Below, one piece after another: positions 1 to 11,200 of a DNA stretch of 64,000 nt (the stretch's first letter is position 1; each line of letters starts with the position of its first letter). The stretch covers positions 2,065,501 to 2,129,500 of the forward strand of contig NC_014623.1 of the NCBI RefSeq assembly GCF_000165485.1, read 5' to 3'. Source of the stretch: Stigmatella aurantiaca DW4/3-1 (GTDB lineage Bacteria; Myxococcota; Myxococcia; Myxococcales; Myxococcaceae). The notes beneath the pieces are model-generated. The model worked only from the letters and a program-made list of their open reading frames with translations. It had not been told where the DNA came from and made no database searches. A program made the translations under genes and the position numbers.

Positions 1-503
1 TGCCGCCGCCGCCGCCGGCCGCCTTGAGCATGACGGGGAAGCCGATCTTCTGCGCGTACGCCAGGGCTTCTTCCTGGGTGGCGATGGGCTCGGTGGTGCC
101 GGGCACCACGGGCACCCCGGCTTGAATCATGTTCTGGCGCGCCCGCGTCTTCTCGCCCATGGCGTCCATGGCCGAGGCGGGGGGGCCGATGAAGGTGATG
201 CCTGCCTTTTCGCAGGCACGCACGAAGGAGGCGTTCTCCGACAGGAAGCCGTATCCCGGGTGGATGGCGTCCGCGCCAGCGTGCCGGGCCACCTCCAGGA
301 TGCGCTCCTGCACCAGGTAGCTCTCACGGGAGGGAGGCGGGCCCACGAAGTAGGCCTGGTCCGCCATGCGCACGTGCAGTGCGGAGCGGTCTGCCTCCGA
401 GTAGACGGCCACCGTGGGGATGCCGAGCTCCTTGCAGGTGCGCATCACCCGGATGGCGATCTCCCCTCGGTTGGCGATGAGGATCTTGCGGATCTTGGGC
501 ATG
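1..503 (-). CDS. accC: Biotin carboxylase subunit of an acyl-CoA carboxylase (N-terminal part, runs off the left edge)
   Basis: Only the first 167 codons lie in the window. The start ATG at 503 reads MPKIRKILIANRGEIAIRV, the usual N-terminus of the biotin carboxylase fold. It continues through HPGYGFLSEN and ends at the window edge in the ATP-grasp glycine-rich loop (KAAGGGGG). Family knowledge: the enzyme carboxylates biotin on BCCP using ATP and bicarbonate, for acetyl- or propionyl-CoA carboxylase. Whether it is AccC proper or the alpha chain of a propionyl/acyl-CoA carboxylase cannot be decided without the C-terminal BCCP region. A carboxyltransferase beta subunit lies about 18 kb away at 18620-20188 and could be its partner, but they are not in one operon. 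Confidence 0.9.
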
Positions 504-629
504 GGCGCCCTTTAGCACACGCGGGCCTCGCTCCGGTGAACACCGTGGCAAGGAGGGAGTGACTCTTTGCCGCCAATGAGAGGATAGTCCGCCACCCCTT
601 GTTCTAACCTGGACACCTGAGACCGCCCC

Positions 630-1775
630 ATGCCCCTGCTTCGCTGGAACCCCGCGTTGCTCGTCCTCCTGGTCCTGATGGGCTGCAAGAAGGAGGAGTC
701 CGCCGCTCCCGCTCCGAGCCCTGCGGCGCCCCCGGCGGCCCCCGTCCGCCCGGCCCCCCCGCCCGCTCCCGCGCCGCCCCCCCCGGCGGCCCCCGTGGAG
801 GGCCCGGCGATCTCGTACCTGAACCCAGCGGACCCCGAGCGCTGTGACTGGGTGCGTCGAACGCTTCCCGCCGGCGAGCCCACCCCGCTCTTCTCCTTCA
901 ACGCCCCGTGTGACCGGTCCATGGTGTCCTGGGGACCCAGGAACCGGGAGGGGCTCGTCTTCACCTGGCCCTCGGGGGAGGGCGAAGTCCCCCGGGCCTG
1001 GCGGGTGGACTTCGGCGCTCACAGCGGCAAGCCGCTCGACTTGAAGGGACTGCCCGGCAGCAGTGGGGCGGGGGCCCCGGACAAGCCCTACATCGAGCAG
1101 ATCGGCTTCGATGCGCAGGGCCGGCCGCTGGCGATCCTCGCGGATGTCTACGTCTCGCGAAAGCCGAAGAAGGGGGCGGGTGGCAAGACCTTCCTGTCCT
1201 TCGAGGGGGATCGCTATCCCGAAGCGGAGGGAGAGGGGCTGCCGGGGCTCGCCCTGGCCTACCGGCTCGAGGAGGGGGGCTGGAAGCGCATCGAGACGAA
1301 GGCCAGCACCTTTGATTCGGACATCTCGCTGGGCACGGGGGGCCTGGAGGCGGTGAATGCGCTGTCGCCCATCATCAAGGCCTCTCCTTCGAGGGATGCG
1401 CCCGGAGAGGACGTCCCGGAGAGCGACGTGCCGAAGCTGGATGCCGCCTTCCCAGGGCTGGACGAGTCCGGAGAGTGGAGGGCCCTGCCCACCCCGGGGG
1501 GACGGCTCTACTACCGGGGCACGCTGGGCGGGGAGTTCCTCTATCCCTCCGTGCCCATGGCGTGGGAGCAGGACGGAAAGCTGGTGCCGTTGGAGGGGCT
1601 GCTGGCCAAGGACGGCGACTTCCTGGACCTGCGCCTTCAGGACGGCGTGCTGCTGATCGGCATCCACGGAGACACGCGGGCGGCCCAGGCGTGGGACACG
1701 CGGACGAAGGAGCGCCTCTTGTCCGTCGAGGGTGCCATTGCCCCCGCGTTCTGGCCGAAGGCCCCCGTTCCCTGA
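630..1775 (+). CDS. Predicted outer-surface or periplasmic lipoprotein, function unknown
   Basis: The 381-residue protein starts with a short hydrophobic signal ending in a lipobox, LVLMGC, with Cys19 as the expected lipidation site. A Pro/Ala-rich linker (about residues 25-60) follows, then a globular region without a family I recognise. The C-terminal half is rich in Gly, Asp and aromatic residues, with stretches such as [11 protein letters not shown] suggesting beta structure. It diverges from the biotin carboxylase gene and its stop codon is one base before the ATG of the downstream transporter, so the two may be co-transcribed. No catalytic motif is visible. Confidence 0.75.
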   Translation: MPLLRWNPALLVLLVLMGCKKEESAAPAPSPAAPPAAPVRPAPPPAPAPPPPAAPVEGPAISYLNPADPERCDWVRRTLPAGEPTPLFSFNAPCDRSMVSWGPRNREGLVFTWPSGEGEVPRAWRVDFGAHSGKPLDLKGLPGSSGAGAPDKPYIEQIGFDAQGRPLAILADVYVSRKPKKGAGGKTFLSFEGDRYPEAEGEGLPGLALAYRLEEGGWKRIETKASTFDSDISLGTGGLEAVNALSPIIKASPSRDAPGEDVPESDVPKLDAAFPGLDESGEWRALPTPGGRLYYRGTLGGEFLYPSVPMAWEQDGKLVPLEGLLAKDGDFLDLRLQDGVLLIGIHGDTRAAQAWDTRTKERLLSVEGAIAPAFWPKAPVP

Positions 1776-1776
1776 C

Positions 1777-3096
1777 ATGGCGGCCCCGCTCGACATGGAA
1801 GCCCGGCCGGTGAAACCTGGCCTTCACCGCCACCTGTACGTGCAGGTGTTGACCGCGATCGCCGCCGGTGCGCTGCTCGGCCACTTCTTTCCCAGCGTGG
1901 GCGAGTCCCTGAAGCCCCTGGGCGATGGCTTCATCAAGCTCGTCAAGATGATCATCGCGCCGGTCATCTTCCTGACCGTGGTGACGGGCATCGCGGGCAC
2001 GAAGGACCTCGACAAGGTGGGCCGCATCGCCCTCAAGGCGTTCGCGTACTTCCTCACCTTCTCGACGGCCGCGCTGATCATCGGGCTCATCGTCGCCAAC
2101 CTGGTCCGGCCGGGCGATGGGATGCACATCGACCCGAAGACGCTCGATCCGGGCGCCGTCTCCCTCTATGCCTCCAAGGCCCACCACCAGAGCCTCGTGG
2201 GGTTTCTGTTGGGCATCATCCCGGTGACGGTCGTGAGCGCCTTCGCCGAGGGCGAGATCCTTCAGGTGCTGTTCGTCTCCATCCTGTTCGGCGTCGCGCT
2301 GGCGCTCGTGGGCGACCGGGGCCGTCCGGTGCTGGAGCTGCTGGGGTCGCTCAGCGCCGCGTTCTTCCGCCTGGTCGCGATTCTGATGAAGGCCGCGCCC
2401 ATTGGCGCCTTCGGGGCTTTTGCCTTCACCATCGGCAAGTACGGCCTGGGCTCCATCGCGAACCTGGCGGCGCTCGTCGCCACCTTCTATGTGACGTCCG
2501 CGCTCTTCGTGCTCGTGGTGTTGGGGGGGGTGGCGCGCTTCAACGGGTTTTCCATCCTGGCGCTGCTCCGGTACCTCAAGGCGGAGCTGTTTCTCGTGCT
2601 GGGGACCAGCTCGTCCGAGGCCGCCCTGCCCAGCCTGATGGAGAAGCTGGAGCGGGCGGGGTGCTCGAAGCAGATCGTCGGCCTGGTGGTGCCGACCGGC
2701 TACTCCTTCAACCTCGATGGCACCAACATCTATATGACGCTGGCGGCGCTGTTCATCGCCCAGGCGACCGACACCCACCTGTCCCTGGGCAGTCAGCTCC
2801 TGCTGCTGCTCGTGGCCATGCTGAGCTCCAAGGGGGCGGCGGGCGTCACCGGGGCGGGGTTCATCACCCTGGCGGCGACCCTGTCCGTCGTCCCCACCGT
2901 GCCCGTGGCCGGCATTGCGTTGATTCTCGGGATCGACCGGTTCATGTCGGAGTGCCGCGCCCTGACCAACGTCATCGGCAACGCCGTGGCGACGATCGTC
3001 GTGGCCAACTGGGAAGGAGGCTTCGACCGGGAGCGCTTCGCCAGCGCGTTGCGGGGCCAGCCGCTTCCGGTGCCGCTCCCCGCCCAAGAGCCCTGA
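1777..3096 (+). CDS. dctA: C4-dicarboxylate:cation symporter, DctA/DAACS family
   Basis: The 439-residue protein has the eight or so hydrophobic segments and re-entrant loops of the dicarboxylate/amino acid:cation symporter family. The family signature is intact: [20 protein letters not shown] followed by the unwound-helix motif [17 protein letters not shown]. This sequence resembles DctA (succinate, fumarate, malate uptake) more than glutamate carriers, although substrate cannot be proved from sequence. Length is normal. I chose the ATG at 1777, one base after the upstream lipoprotein stop; another ATG at 1795 is possible, and neither has a strong ribosome site, which suggests coupled translation. 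Confidence 0.88.
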   Translation: MAAPLDMEARPVKPGLHRHLYVQVLTAIAAGALLGHFFPSVGESLKPLGDGFIKLVKMIIAPVIFLTVVTGIAGTKDLDKVGRIALKAFAYFLTFSTAALIIGLIVANLVRPGDGMHIDPKTLDPGAVSLYASKAHHQSLVGFLLGIIPVTVVSAFAEGEILQVLFVSILFGVALALVGDRGRPVLELLGSLSAAFFRLVAILMKAAPIGAFGAFAFTIGKYGLGSIANLAALVATFYVTSALFVLVVLGGVARFNGFSILALLRYLKAELFLVLGTSSSEAALPSLMEKLERAGCSKQIVGLVVPTGYSFNLDGTNIYMTLAALFIAQATDTHLSLGSQLLLLLVAMLSSKGAAGVTGAGFITLAATLSVVPTVPVAGIALILGIDRFMSECRALTNVIGNAVATIVVANWEGGFDRERFASALRGQPLPVPLPAQEP

Positions 3097-3246
3097 AACG
3101 GGTGCGAAGAGGTGCGCGGGTGGACACATCTGCCGCACTTCGGGGAGGCAAGGGGCTGGGCCACTGGTCAGTGTCCAGCGAGCAGGCATGCTTCTGCTGG
3201 ATGCGCTGGGGATGGCCGCGCAGTATCCATGGAGGGGAGGCTCGCG

Positions 3247-3672
3247 ATGGAACGGGAGACGAAGGCTGTGGAACCGGGTGGCGCCGTGGTGCTCTTCGAT
3301 GGCGTCTGCAATCTGTGCAATGGCACCGTCAACTTCATCATCGACCGGGACCCCACCTCGTACTTCCGCTTCGCCGCCTTGCAGTCCCCGCAGGCGGCGG
3401 AGCTCCTGGCCCCCCTGGGCCGCGTGCCCGAAGCAGAGCCACAGAGCATCTTCCTGGTGGAAGGCGGCAAGCTCTACGAGCGGTCCACGGCGGCGCTGCG
3501 CATCGCCCGGCGCATGGGCGGCGCGTGGAAGGGGCTCTATGCCTTCATCGTGGTGCCCGCGCCGCTGCGCGACGCCGTCTACCGCTTCATCGCGAACCAC
3601 CGGTACCGCTGGTTCGGCAAGGCGGAGGCCTGCCGCATGCCCACGCCGGAACTGCGCGAGCGGTTTCTCTAG
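3247..3672 (+). CDS. DCC-family thiol-disulfide oxidoreductase (DUF393)
   Basis: A 141-residue protein with the DUF393 signature FDGVCNLCNG, in which Cys21 and Cys24 form a CxxC pair preceded by Asp18. Family knowledge: these small thioredoxin-like proteins are predicted redox enzymes with poorly defined substrates. The start at 3247 is chosen because GGAGGGGAGG lies six bases upstream; longer upstream extensions would be atypical for the family. It converges with the acyl ligase of the biosynthetic cluster, leaving only 5 bases between the two stops, so it marks the left border of that cluster rather than belonging to it. Confidence 0.88.
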   Translation: MERETKAVEPGGAVVLFDGVCNLCNGTVNFIIDRDPTSYFRFAALQSPQAAELLAPLGRVPEAEPQSIFLVEGGKLYERSTAALRIARRMGGAWKGLYAFIVVPAPLRDAVYRFIANHRYRWFGKAEACRMPTPELRERFL

Positions 3673-3677
3673 CGGCC

Positions 3678-5255
3678 TCAGTTGACGCGGCGCTCACGCC
3701 CTTTCCAGTACGGCTCGCGCAGCACCGCCTTGAGCAGCTTGCCGCTGGCGTTGCGCGGCAGCGGCCCGGTGAACTCCACCGACTTGGGAACCTTGAACTC
3801 GGCCAGGGCCCCGCGCGTGTGGCGCAGGATGTCCCCCGCGCGGAGGTGGGAGCCCGGCTGCTTCACCACCAAGGCCTTGACCGCCTCGCCCCACAGCTCG
3901 TCGGGCACCCCGATGACGGCCACGTCCGCGACCTCGGGGTGGCTGCGGATGACGTTTTCGATCTCCGCCGGGTAGATGTTCTCCCCCGCCGAGATGATCA
4001 TGTCCTTCACCCGGTCACAGATGTAGACGAAGCCCTCCGCATCCACGTAACCGGCATCCCCCGTCATCACCCACCCGTCCACGAGCGTCTTCCGGGTCTC
4101 CTCCGGCTGCCGCCAGTAACCGGCCATCCGCGCCGGGGAGTGGAGGCAGATTTGCCCGATGGCTCCCGGGGCCACCTCCTGCCCCTGCTCGTCCAGGATG
4201 CGGACCTTCACCCCGGGGAAGGGGCGGCCCGCGGCGCGCAGCCGGGAGGGCAGCGCCCCCAGATGGTCCTCGGGGCGGAGGCAGACGGCGCAGTTGCCCG
4301 TCTCGGTCATGCCGTAGATCTGCGCGAAGCCACAGCCCAGCAGGCGCTGCCCCTTTTCCAGCAACGCGGTGGACATGGGCGCGCCCCCATAGACGATGGC
4401 CTCCAGCGAGGACAGGTCCGTCTGCTGGAGACCAGGCTCGCTCAGGAGGATCTGCATCATCGCTGGCACCATGCACGTGTGGGTGACGCGGTAGCGGGGG
4501 ATGCTGGCCAGGATGGTGGCCGGCTCGAAGCCCCGGAGCACCACCTGGGTGCAGCCGAGCGCCAGCCCTCGCACCAGCCACCACAAGCCGCCGATGTGAA
4601 AGGTGGGCACGAAGAGCAGGCTGACGCTGGCCTCCGTCCAGCCGATCCAACGCTCCCCGTGGGCCTCCAACTCGTGCGCGATGGCCAGCAGGCTGCGGTG
4701 GGGCAGTTGCACGCCCTTGGGCCTGCCCGTGGTGCCGCTCGTGTACAACTGCACCACCACGTCCTCAGCATCGTATGTCTCGGTGAGGGGCGTGTCGGCC
4801 GCCCCTGCGCACCAGTGGGAGAACGTCCCGGGCGCGTCCTGCTTCGCCCCCACCCGCACCACGGGCAGCGGGCCCCGCATCTTCTCGAACACGCGGGGCA
4901 CCAGGGCGGCGGACTCCTCGTCCACGAAGAGCATCCGGGCCCCGGAGTCCTCGAGGATGTAGGCCAGCTCCTCCGGGGCGAGCCGCCAGTTCAACCCCAC
5001 GTAGACGGCGTGGGCCTTGGCCGCCCCGAACAACAGCACCAGGGCGTCGAGGGACTCCTTGCCCAGAATGGCCACCCGCTCGCCTGGACGGATTCCCTCG
5101 CGCAGCAAGGCATGCGCGGCCTGGTTGGAGCGGTGCTCCAACGCCTCATAGCTCAGGGGCTCGTCCCTCAGAATGAGGGCGGCTTTCGAGCCCAGGCTCC
5201 TGGCGCGGAGGGTGGGCAGCGTGGCAAGCGTGGTGACCTCTCGCATCCATCTCAT
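3678..5255 (-). CDS. Acyl-AMP/acyl-CoA ligase, ScoC/FadD10-like, last gene of the isonitrile operon
   Basis: The 525-residue ANL-superfamily enzyme has all core motifs: phosphate loop YTSGTTGRPKG (171-181), YGMTETG (314-320), TGD (398-400), the hinge DRVKDMIISAGENIYPAEIE (414-433) and the catalytic lysine Lys506 in RNASGK. Family knowledge: such enzymes make an acyl-adenylate and pass the acyl group to CoA or an ACP. In isonitrile clusters the ligase ScoC (FadD10/Rv0099) loads the fatty acyl chain on ScoB. Here it follows the PKS by 20 bases with a good ribosome site (GAAGGAAG), so it is part of the same operon. Sequence alone does not separate CoA from ACP as acceptor; the role as ACP loader is inferred from context. 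Confidence 0.87.
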   Translation of the reverse strand: MRWMREVTTLATLPTLRARSLGSKAALILRDEPLSYEALEHRSNQAAHALLREGIRPGERVAILGKESLDALVLLFGAAKAHAVYVGLNWRLAPEELAYILEDSGARMLFVDEESAALVPRVFEKMRGPLPVVRVGAKQDAPGTFSHWCAGAADTPLTETYDAEDVVVQLYTSGTTGRPKGVQLPHRSLLAIAHELEAHGERWIGWTEASVSLLFVPTFHIGGLWWLVRGLALGCTQVVLRGFEPATILASIPRYRVTHTCMVPAMMQILLSEPGLQQTDLSSLEAIVYGGAPMSTALLEKGQRLLGCGFAQIYGMTETGNCAVCLRPEDHLGALPSRLRAAGRPFPGVKVRILDEQGQEVAPGAIGQICLHSPARMAGYWRQPEETRKTLVDGWVMTGDAGYVDAEGFVYICDRVKDMIISAGENIYPAEIENVIRSHPEVADVAVIGVPDELWGEAVKALVVKQPGSHLRAGDILRHTRGALAEFKVPKSVEFTGPLPRNASGKLLKAVLREPYWKGRERRVN

Positions 5256-5275
5256 GGCGTCTTCCTTCGGGCCTT

Positions 5276-8200
5276 TCAGCCCGTGGCCTTCGTAGGGCCC
5301 TCATCGGCCGCCTGCCCGTAGCCGAGCACCTCGTCGTGCAGGTGGACCGCGAGGGCATCCAGCGTGGGGAAGTCGAACAGCAGCGCGGCGGGCAGGGAGC
5401 ACCCCAGGGTGATCTCCAGGTGGTTCTTCAGCTCCACGGACGAGAGGGAGTCGAGCCCCAGCTCCACCAGCCGGTGGTGCGGATCGATCTTCTCGGGCGA
5501 GGCAAAGCCCAGCATGCGCGCGAGCAGGCTGCGCATGAAGCTCAGCAGCAGCTCCCGGCGTTGCAGCGGGGGCGCCTCGCGCAGCCGGGCGCGGAACAGC
5601 TCTGGAGACTCCGCGGGGGCGGATGATTTTCCGCGCGAGGCGCTGGCCACGAGGACTTCGATGAGCTTCAGGGGAATGCCCAGCCGCACCTGGCGGATGA
5701 ACCGCTCCCAGTCGATGGCCGCCACGCCCGCCTGGGGCGGGCCCCCTCGCAGCAGCACCCCCAGCGCCGCCAGGGCCAGCGGCGTGGGCAGCGTGTGAAT
5801 GCCCCGGGCCGCGGCCTGTTTGCGGTGCTGCGGGTCCAGGGTGGCCGCCATGCCGACGGAGGCCCAGGAGCCCCAGTTGATGCTCAGGCCCGGCTGGCCC
5901 AGGGCCCTGCGCTGGTGCATGAGCGCATCCATGAAGGCATTGGCCGCCGCGTAGTTGCCCTGGCCCAGCGAGCCGAGCGCGGAGGCCATGGAGGAGAAGC
6001 AGACGAAGAAGTCCAGCGGCAGGTCCTTCGTCAGCAGGTGCAGGTTCCACGTCCCCTTCACCTTGGGCTCCATCACCTTCAGGAAGCGCTCTTCCGTCAG
6101 CTCCTGGAGGGTTCCATCATCCAGCAGTCCCGCGGCATGGAGGACGCCCACGAGTGGGGGGCGTCCCGGCGTGCGCAGGTGCGCCATCACCTGGGTGAGC
6201 GAGCCAAGCTCGGTGACGTCGGCCTGGAGCACCTCCACGCTGGCCCCGGCTGCCCGCAGGCGCTCCAGCAAGGGCAGGGCCTCGGCGGAGGGCCCCCGGC
6301 GGCCCAGCAGCACCAGCGAGCGCGCCCCTTGGTTCACCAGCCACTGGGCCACCTCCAGGCCCAGCGCCCCCAGTCCTCCCGTGAGCAGGTACGTCCCCTG
6401 GGCACGGATGATGGGCGGCTCGTCCACGGCCTCCCGGCGAGGCATCTCGATGACGACCTTGCCGATGTTCTTCGCCTGGGAGAGGTGCCTGAACGCGGTC
6501 TCCACGCTGCTCAAGGGGTACCGCTCGATGGGCAGGGGCTCGACACTCCCCGAGGCCATCCACCCGAGCACCTCCGCCAGCGACTGTCTCAACCCATCCC
6601 GGACCTCGGCGGAGGCCTCGCTCAGGTCGAACGCGTGATAGGTGATGTCCGGGCGCACGGCGGCGACTTGCTCCGGCGTCCAGATGCCCAGCTTGCCAAT
6701 CTCGATGAAGCGTCCCCCCGGGGCGAGGACCTTCAGGTTCGTGGGGATGAAGTCTCCGTTGAGCGAGTTGAGGACCACGTCGACGCCGCGCCCGCCGGTG
6801 GCTTCCAGCACCTGCTCCTGGAAGTGAAGCGTGCGGGAGTTCATGATGTGCCGCACCCCCTGGGCCTGGAGGAACGGCCACTTGGGGGGACTGGCGGTGG
6901 CCAGGACCTCGGCGCCCAGGCGCTGGCAAAGCCGGATCGCCGCCTGGCCCACGCCGCCCGCCGCCGCGTGGATCAGCACCCGCTCTCCAGGACGGATGCG
7001 CGCCAGCGAGAGGAGCGAGTGCCAGGTGGTCATGAACACGGACGGTGCCGCCGCCGCATCCAGGAAGCTCAGCCCTCGCGGCAGGGGGATGACGTCCTGG
7101 ATGGGAAGCGTGATGTGGCTGGCCAGACACTCGTTGCCGATGGCCACCACGCGCTCACCGATCCGCGATTCGGGCACCCCTGGGCCCACGCGGGTGATGG
7201 TGCCAGCGCACTCCAGGCCCAGCGTCTTCGTGGCATCGGGCTTCTTCAACATGGCCAGCGCGTGGAGCACATCCTTGAAGTTGAGGGCGGAGGCGCGAAT
7301 CTCCACCTCGGCCTCCCCAGGGCCTGGAGGCCGCCGCTCCACGGGCGTCTGGCTCAGCCGCTCCAGGGCCCCCGACGCATCGAACGTCAGCTGGAACGGG
7401 CGGGCCTGCGCCGGGTCGCTGGAGGCGGGCAAGTCCTTCATCCGCTCCCAGCGGGAGACGAACCGCAGGCCCTTCCGGAAGGCGACCTGCTCTTCGCCCT
7501 CATGGGCGAGCACCTCTTGCAGAAGCTGCCGCACCTCCAGCTCCGGGGGGCCACGCCGAGGGCCGGGCTCCAGGTCCATGTGGAGGCAGCGGAAGGCGGG
7601 GCGCTCGATCCGGAAGGTGTTGAACAGGCCCAGCAAGGCGGACTGCTCGATGTGGACGGGGGCGGGGCGCTCCCCGGGAACGAAAACCCCGCGGGTGACG
7701 AGTTGCACCGCCATCTCCCGGAAGGGGCCCAACGCCTGGAGGAGGCGCAACAGCGGGCCGCAGCCCAGCGCCTGGGTCTGCTCCCATGCCTGGGAGGGCT
7801 CGGCCGCGGTGCCCAGGAGATCCAACCCCCAGAAGTAGAGGATGCCGGGGGGAAGGTGTTTGTCCCCCCCGGGGACCTGCGGGCACACGGCCTCCATCAG
7901 CGCGGTGAAGTGCTCCGGGCGAGAGGGATCCAGATGGTACTGCCCGTCCTCGTGGCGCAGCGTCGCGATGCCCGGCGAGGGGTGCACGAGGGTACAGACG
8001 GCCTGGGCCTCTTTCAGGGCGCGCGCCACCGCGAGCCCCACGCCACCGTGGTCGGCGAAGACCAGCCAGCGGCCAGGGGAGGAACCCGCCCCGGGGGCTG
8101 CCTGTCCCCCGGCGCCGAGCGCCTTCTGGGACCACAGGAACGAGTAGAGGAACTCGGCCGGATCCCCTTCGAGGATGCGCCGCAGGGCGGCCTCCTGGGT

Positions 8201-11200
8201 TTGCAGCACTTGCAAGCCCAGGACGAGGGCCACCCGGTGGCCTGCCTCGTCCGTCAGGTGGACATCGACCCGGGCGATCCGGGCATCCTCTCCTTCGGAG
8301 GGACGCTGGACGACATAGGCCTCGCACTGGCCCTCGGGCTTCTTCCACCAGTGCAGGGCTTCGATTCCGGTGGGCAGATACGTGGAGGTGGTGTCCGCCC
8401 GCTGGACGGCGAGCGCCATCGCCTGGAAGGCCGAGTCCAGAAGCGCCGGGTGCAAGCCATACAGGGCGCTCTCCTCGCGGAGCCCCGCTGGCAGCTCAAC
8501 GTGGCCGAGGACCTGTCCGTCGTGGGCCCGGAGGTGCTTCAGCGCTTGGAAGGCCGGGCCATAGGCCAGCCCGCGCTGGCGCATGCCCTCGTAGAAGGCC
8601 TGGGGCGCCGTGCTCTCGGGCAAGGAGCGCAGGACAGCGTCGGCGCGCAGGGGCTCGGGGGCGTCCGGAGACTCCGCGCAGAGCAGGCCCTGCACGTGGA
8701 GTTTCCACGGGGCCGACTCGCCTCCGCCCGCGTCCACCTGGCTGGTGATTTGAAACGCGAACCCTCCAGAAGGATGCGGCTTGAGGGTGGTCCGGAGGCG
8801 GGTGGAGGTGTCAGGTGACAAGGCCAGCGCGGCCCGGATGGCCACGTTCTTCACGGTGGGCCGGGTGTCCGGCAGCGCCACCCTTCCCGCGGCGAGGGCC
8901 ACCTCCAGGAAGCCCGCGGCCGGCACGAGGGCCCGGCCAAAGACGCGGTGATCCGTGAGATAGGCTGGGTGGCCCTCCTTCAGCTCGGCCTCGAAGACAT
9001 AGGCCTCATCCCGGGAGCTTCGGGCCGCCACGCGGCGCCCGAGCAGGGGGTGCACGGGCGCGGGTTGCCGCTGCGCGCCGCCTTCTGGGAGCGCATAGGT
9101 GGGGAACCAGTGCTCCTCTTGCTGGAAGGGGTAGGTGGGCAGCCCGTCCAGCTTTCGCCGGGCATACGCCCGATCGACCCCCGCCCAATCCACGGGCACT
9201 CCCAGGGTGTACAGCTCGCCCAGGCTGGCCAGTACCTGCTCCCAGTCCCGTTTCTCCGCGGTGAGGCTGGGCAACCACTTCAGCTCCGGGTCGGGGAGGC
9301 AGTGGCGGCCCAGGGGGCTCAACGTCGGCCGGGGGCCTATCTCCAGGAAGAGGCGGCAGCCCAGCCGGTGCAGGGTCTCGATGCCTTCGTGGAAGCGCAC
9401 GGGCTCGCTCACGTGGCGCACCCAGTAGCTGGCCTGAGCCACTTCATTCGAGAGCGAGGTGCCGGTGAGGTTGGAGACGAACTCCACCTTGGGAGGCGAG
9501 TAGCGGACCTGCTCCGCCACCTGGGCGAAGGCCTCCCGCATCGGCCGCATCAAGGGCGAGTGGAAGGCGTGGGAGACCTCCAGTGCCTTCGGCGCGGGGC
9601 CCTGCTGGCGGAACGCCTCGGCCAGCGCCTGGAGCCGCTGCCGGGAGCCGGAGACAACGAGCTGCTTGGGGCCGTTGATGGCGGCGAGGGAGACCTCGTC
9701 CGGGAAGGGGGCGATCAGCTGGCGGACGGTCTCCTCGTCGCTCGCGAAGGCCATCATGGCCCCGCCTTCCGGAAGGGCGCCCATCAACCGGCCGCGCGCC
9801 ACGACGAGCTTCAACCCATCCTCCAGGCTGAAGACGCCCGCGACGCACGCCGCGACGTATTCCCCGAGGCTGTGGCCCATGACGGCCGAGGGCTGCACAC
9901 CCCAGGACTGCCAGAGCATGGCCAGCGCGTACTCGAGCGCGAAGAGCAGGGGTTGCGCATACGCCGTCTGGTGGACGCGGGCCGCCTCCGCCTCTGGGGC
10001 GTACAGCACCTCGCGCAGGGACCAGCCCGCCTCGGTGGCCAGCACGGCGTCGCATTGCTCCAGGACTTTCCGGAAGGTGGGCTGCGTCTCGTACAGCTCG
10101 CGCCCCATCCCCAGGAACTGGGAGCCCTGGCCGGTGAAGAGGAAGCCCACGCTGGGGGGCCGGTTCCGCACCATCCCCCGAGAGGTGCCAGGGGGCGTTT
10201 TTCCCTGCTGGGATGCCTTCAGCCGCGCGAGCAACTCCAGGGAGGAGTCCGCCTGGAGCGCCAGGCGGTGCGGGAAGTGCGAGCGCCCCGCGTTGGCCGA
10301 GTGGCACACGTCCGCCAGCGCCCACGCGGGCTGCTTCTCCAGCAGCGACACGTACTTCGCCACGAGCGCCTCCAGCGCGTCCTCCGTCTTCGCGGAGAGC
10401 GCCAGCAGGTGCCGCGTCCTGTCCACCGCCTGGGGGGCGGGCTCTGGCCGGGGGGGCTCTTCCACCACGAGGTGCGCGTTGGTGCCGCTGAACCCGAAGG
10501 AGCTGACACCGGCCACGCGCTTGCGCGCTCCGGCGGGCCAGGGGGTGAGGGCGGTGGGAACCTGGAAGGGGAGCTTGCTCCAGGGGATGCGGGAGCTGGG
10601 CTGCTTCAGGTGCAGGTGCGGGGGGATGGCGCCATGGCTCAACTGGAGGATGACCTTGATGAGCCCGCCGATGCCCGCGGCGGACTCCATGTGCCCGATG
10701 CTCGTCTTGGCCGAGCCGACCCACAGCGGCCGGGCCGCGTCGTGGTTGCTGGCGAAGACCTCGCCCAGGGCATTCATCTCGATGGGGTCTCCCAGGGCGG
10801 TCCCGGTGCCGTGGGCCTCGATGTAGTCCACGGCGGAGGGCTCCAGGCCGGCGTTCTCCAAGGCCTTCCGGATGACCTGGCGCTGGGCGGGACCACTGGG
10901 GGCGGTCAGCCCGCCGCTGGGCCCGTCCTGATTGACGGCGCTGCCGCGGATGAGCGCGAGGATGGGGTCCTTGTCCCGCCGCGCATCGGACAGGCGCTTG
11001 AGGACGGCCATGCCCACCCCCTCGCTGCGCACGTACCCGTTGGCGGCCTCATCGAAGGTCTTGCAGCGGCCCTCGGGGGAGAGCATGTGCGCGCGCGACA
11101 GCAGGACGTGGCCCAGCGGGGCAAACATGAGGTTGACGCCGCCGGCCAGCGCCGCGTGGGACTCGCGGCGCCGCAGGCTCTCGCACGCCAGGTGCACGGC

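Noticed and set aside
1-20. CCG repeat at the left edge as a microsatellite
   Set aside because: It is glycine codons of the ATP-grasp loop in the biotin carboxylase.
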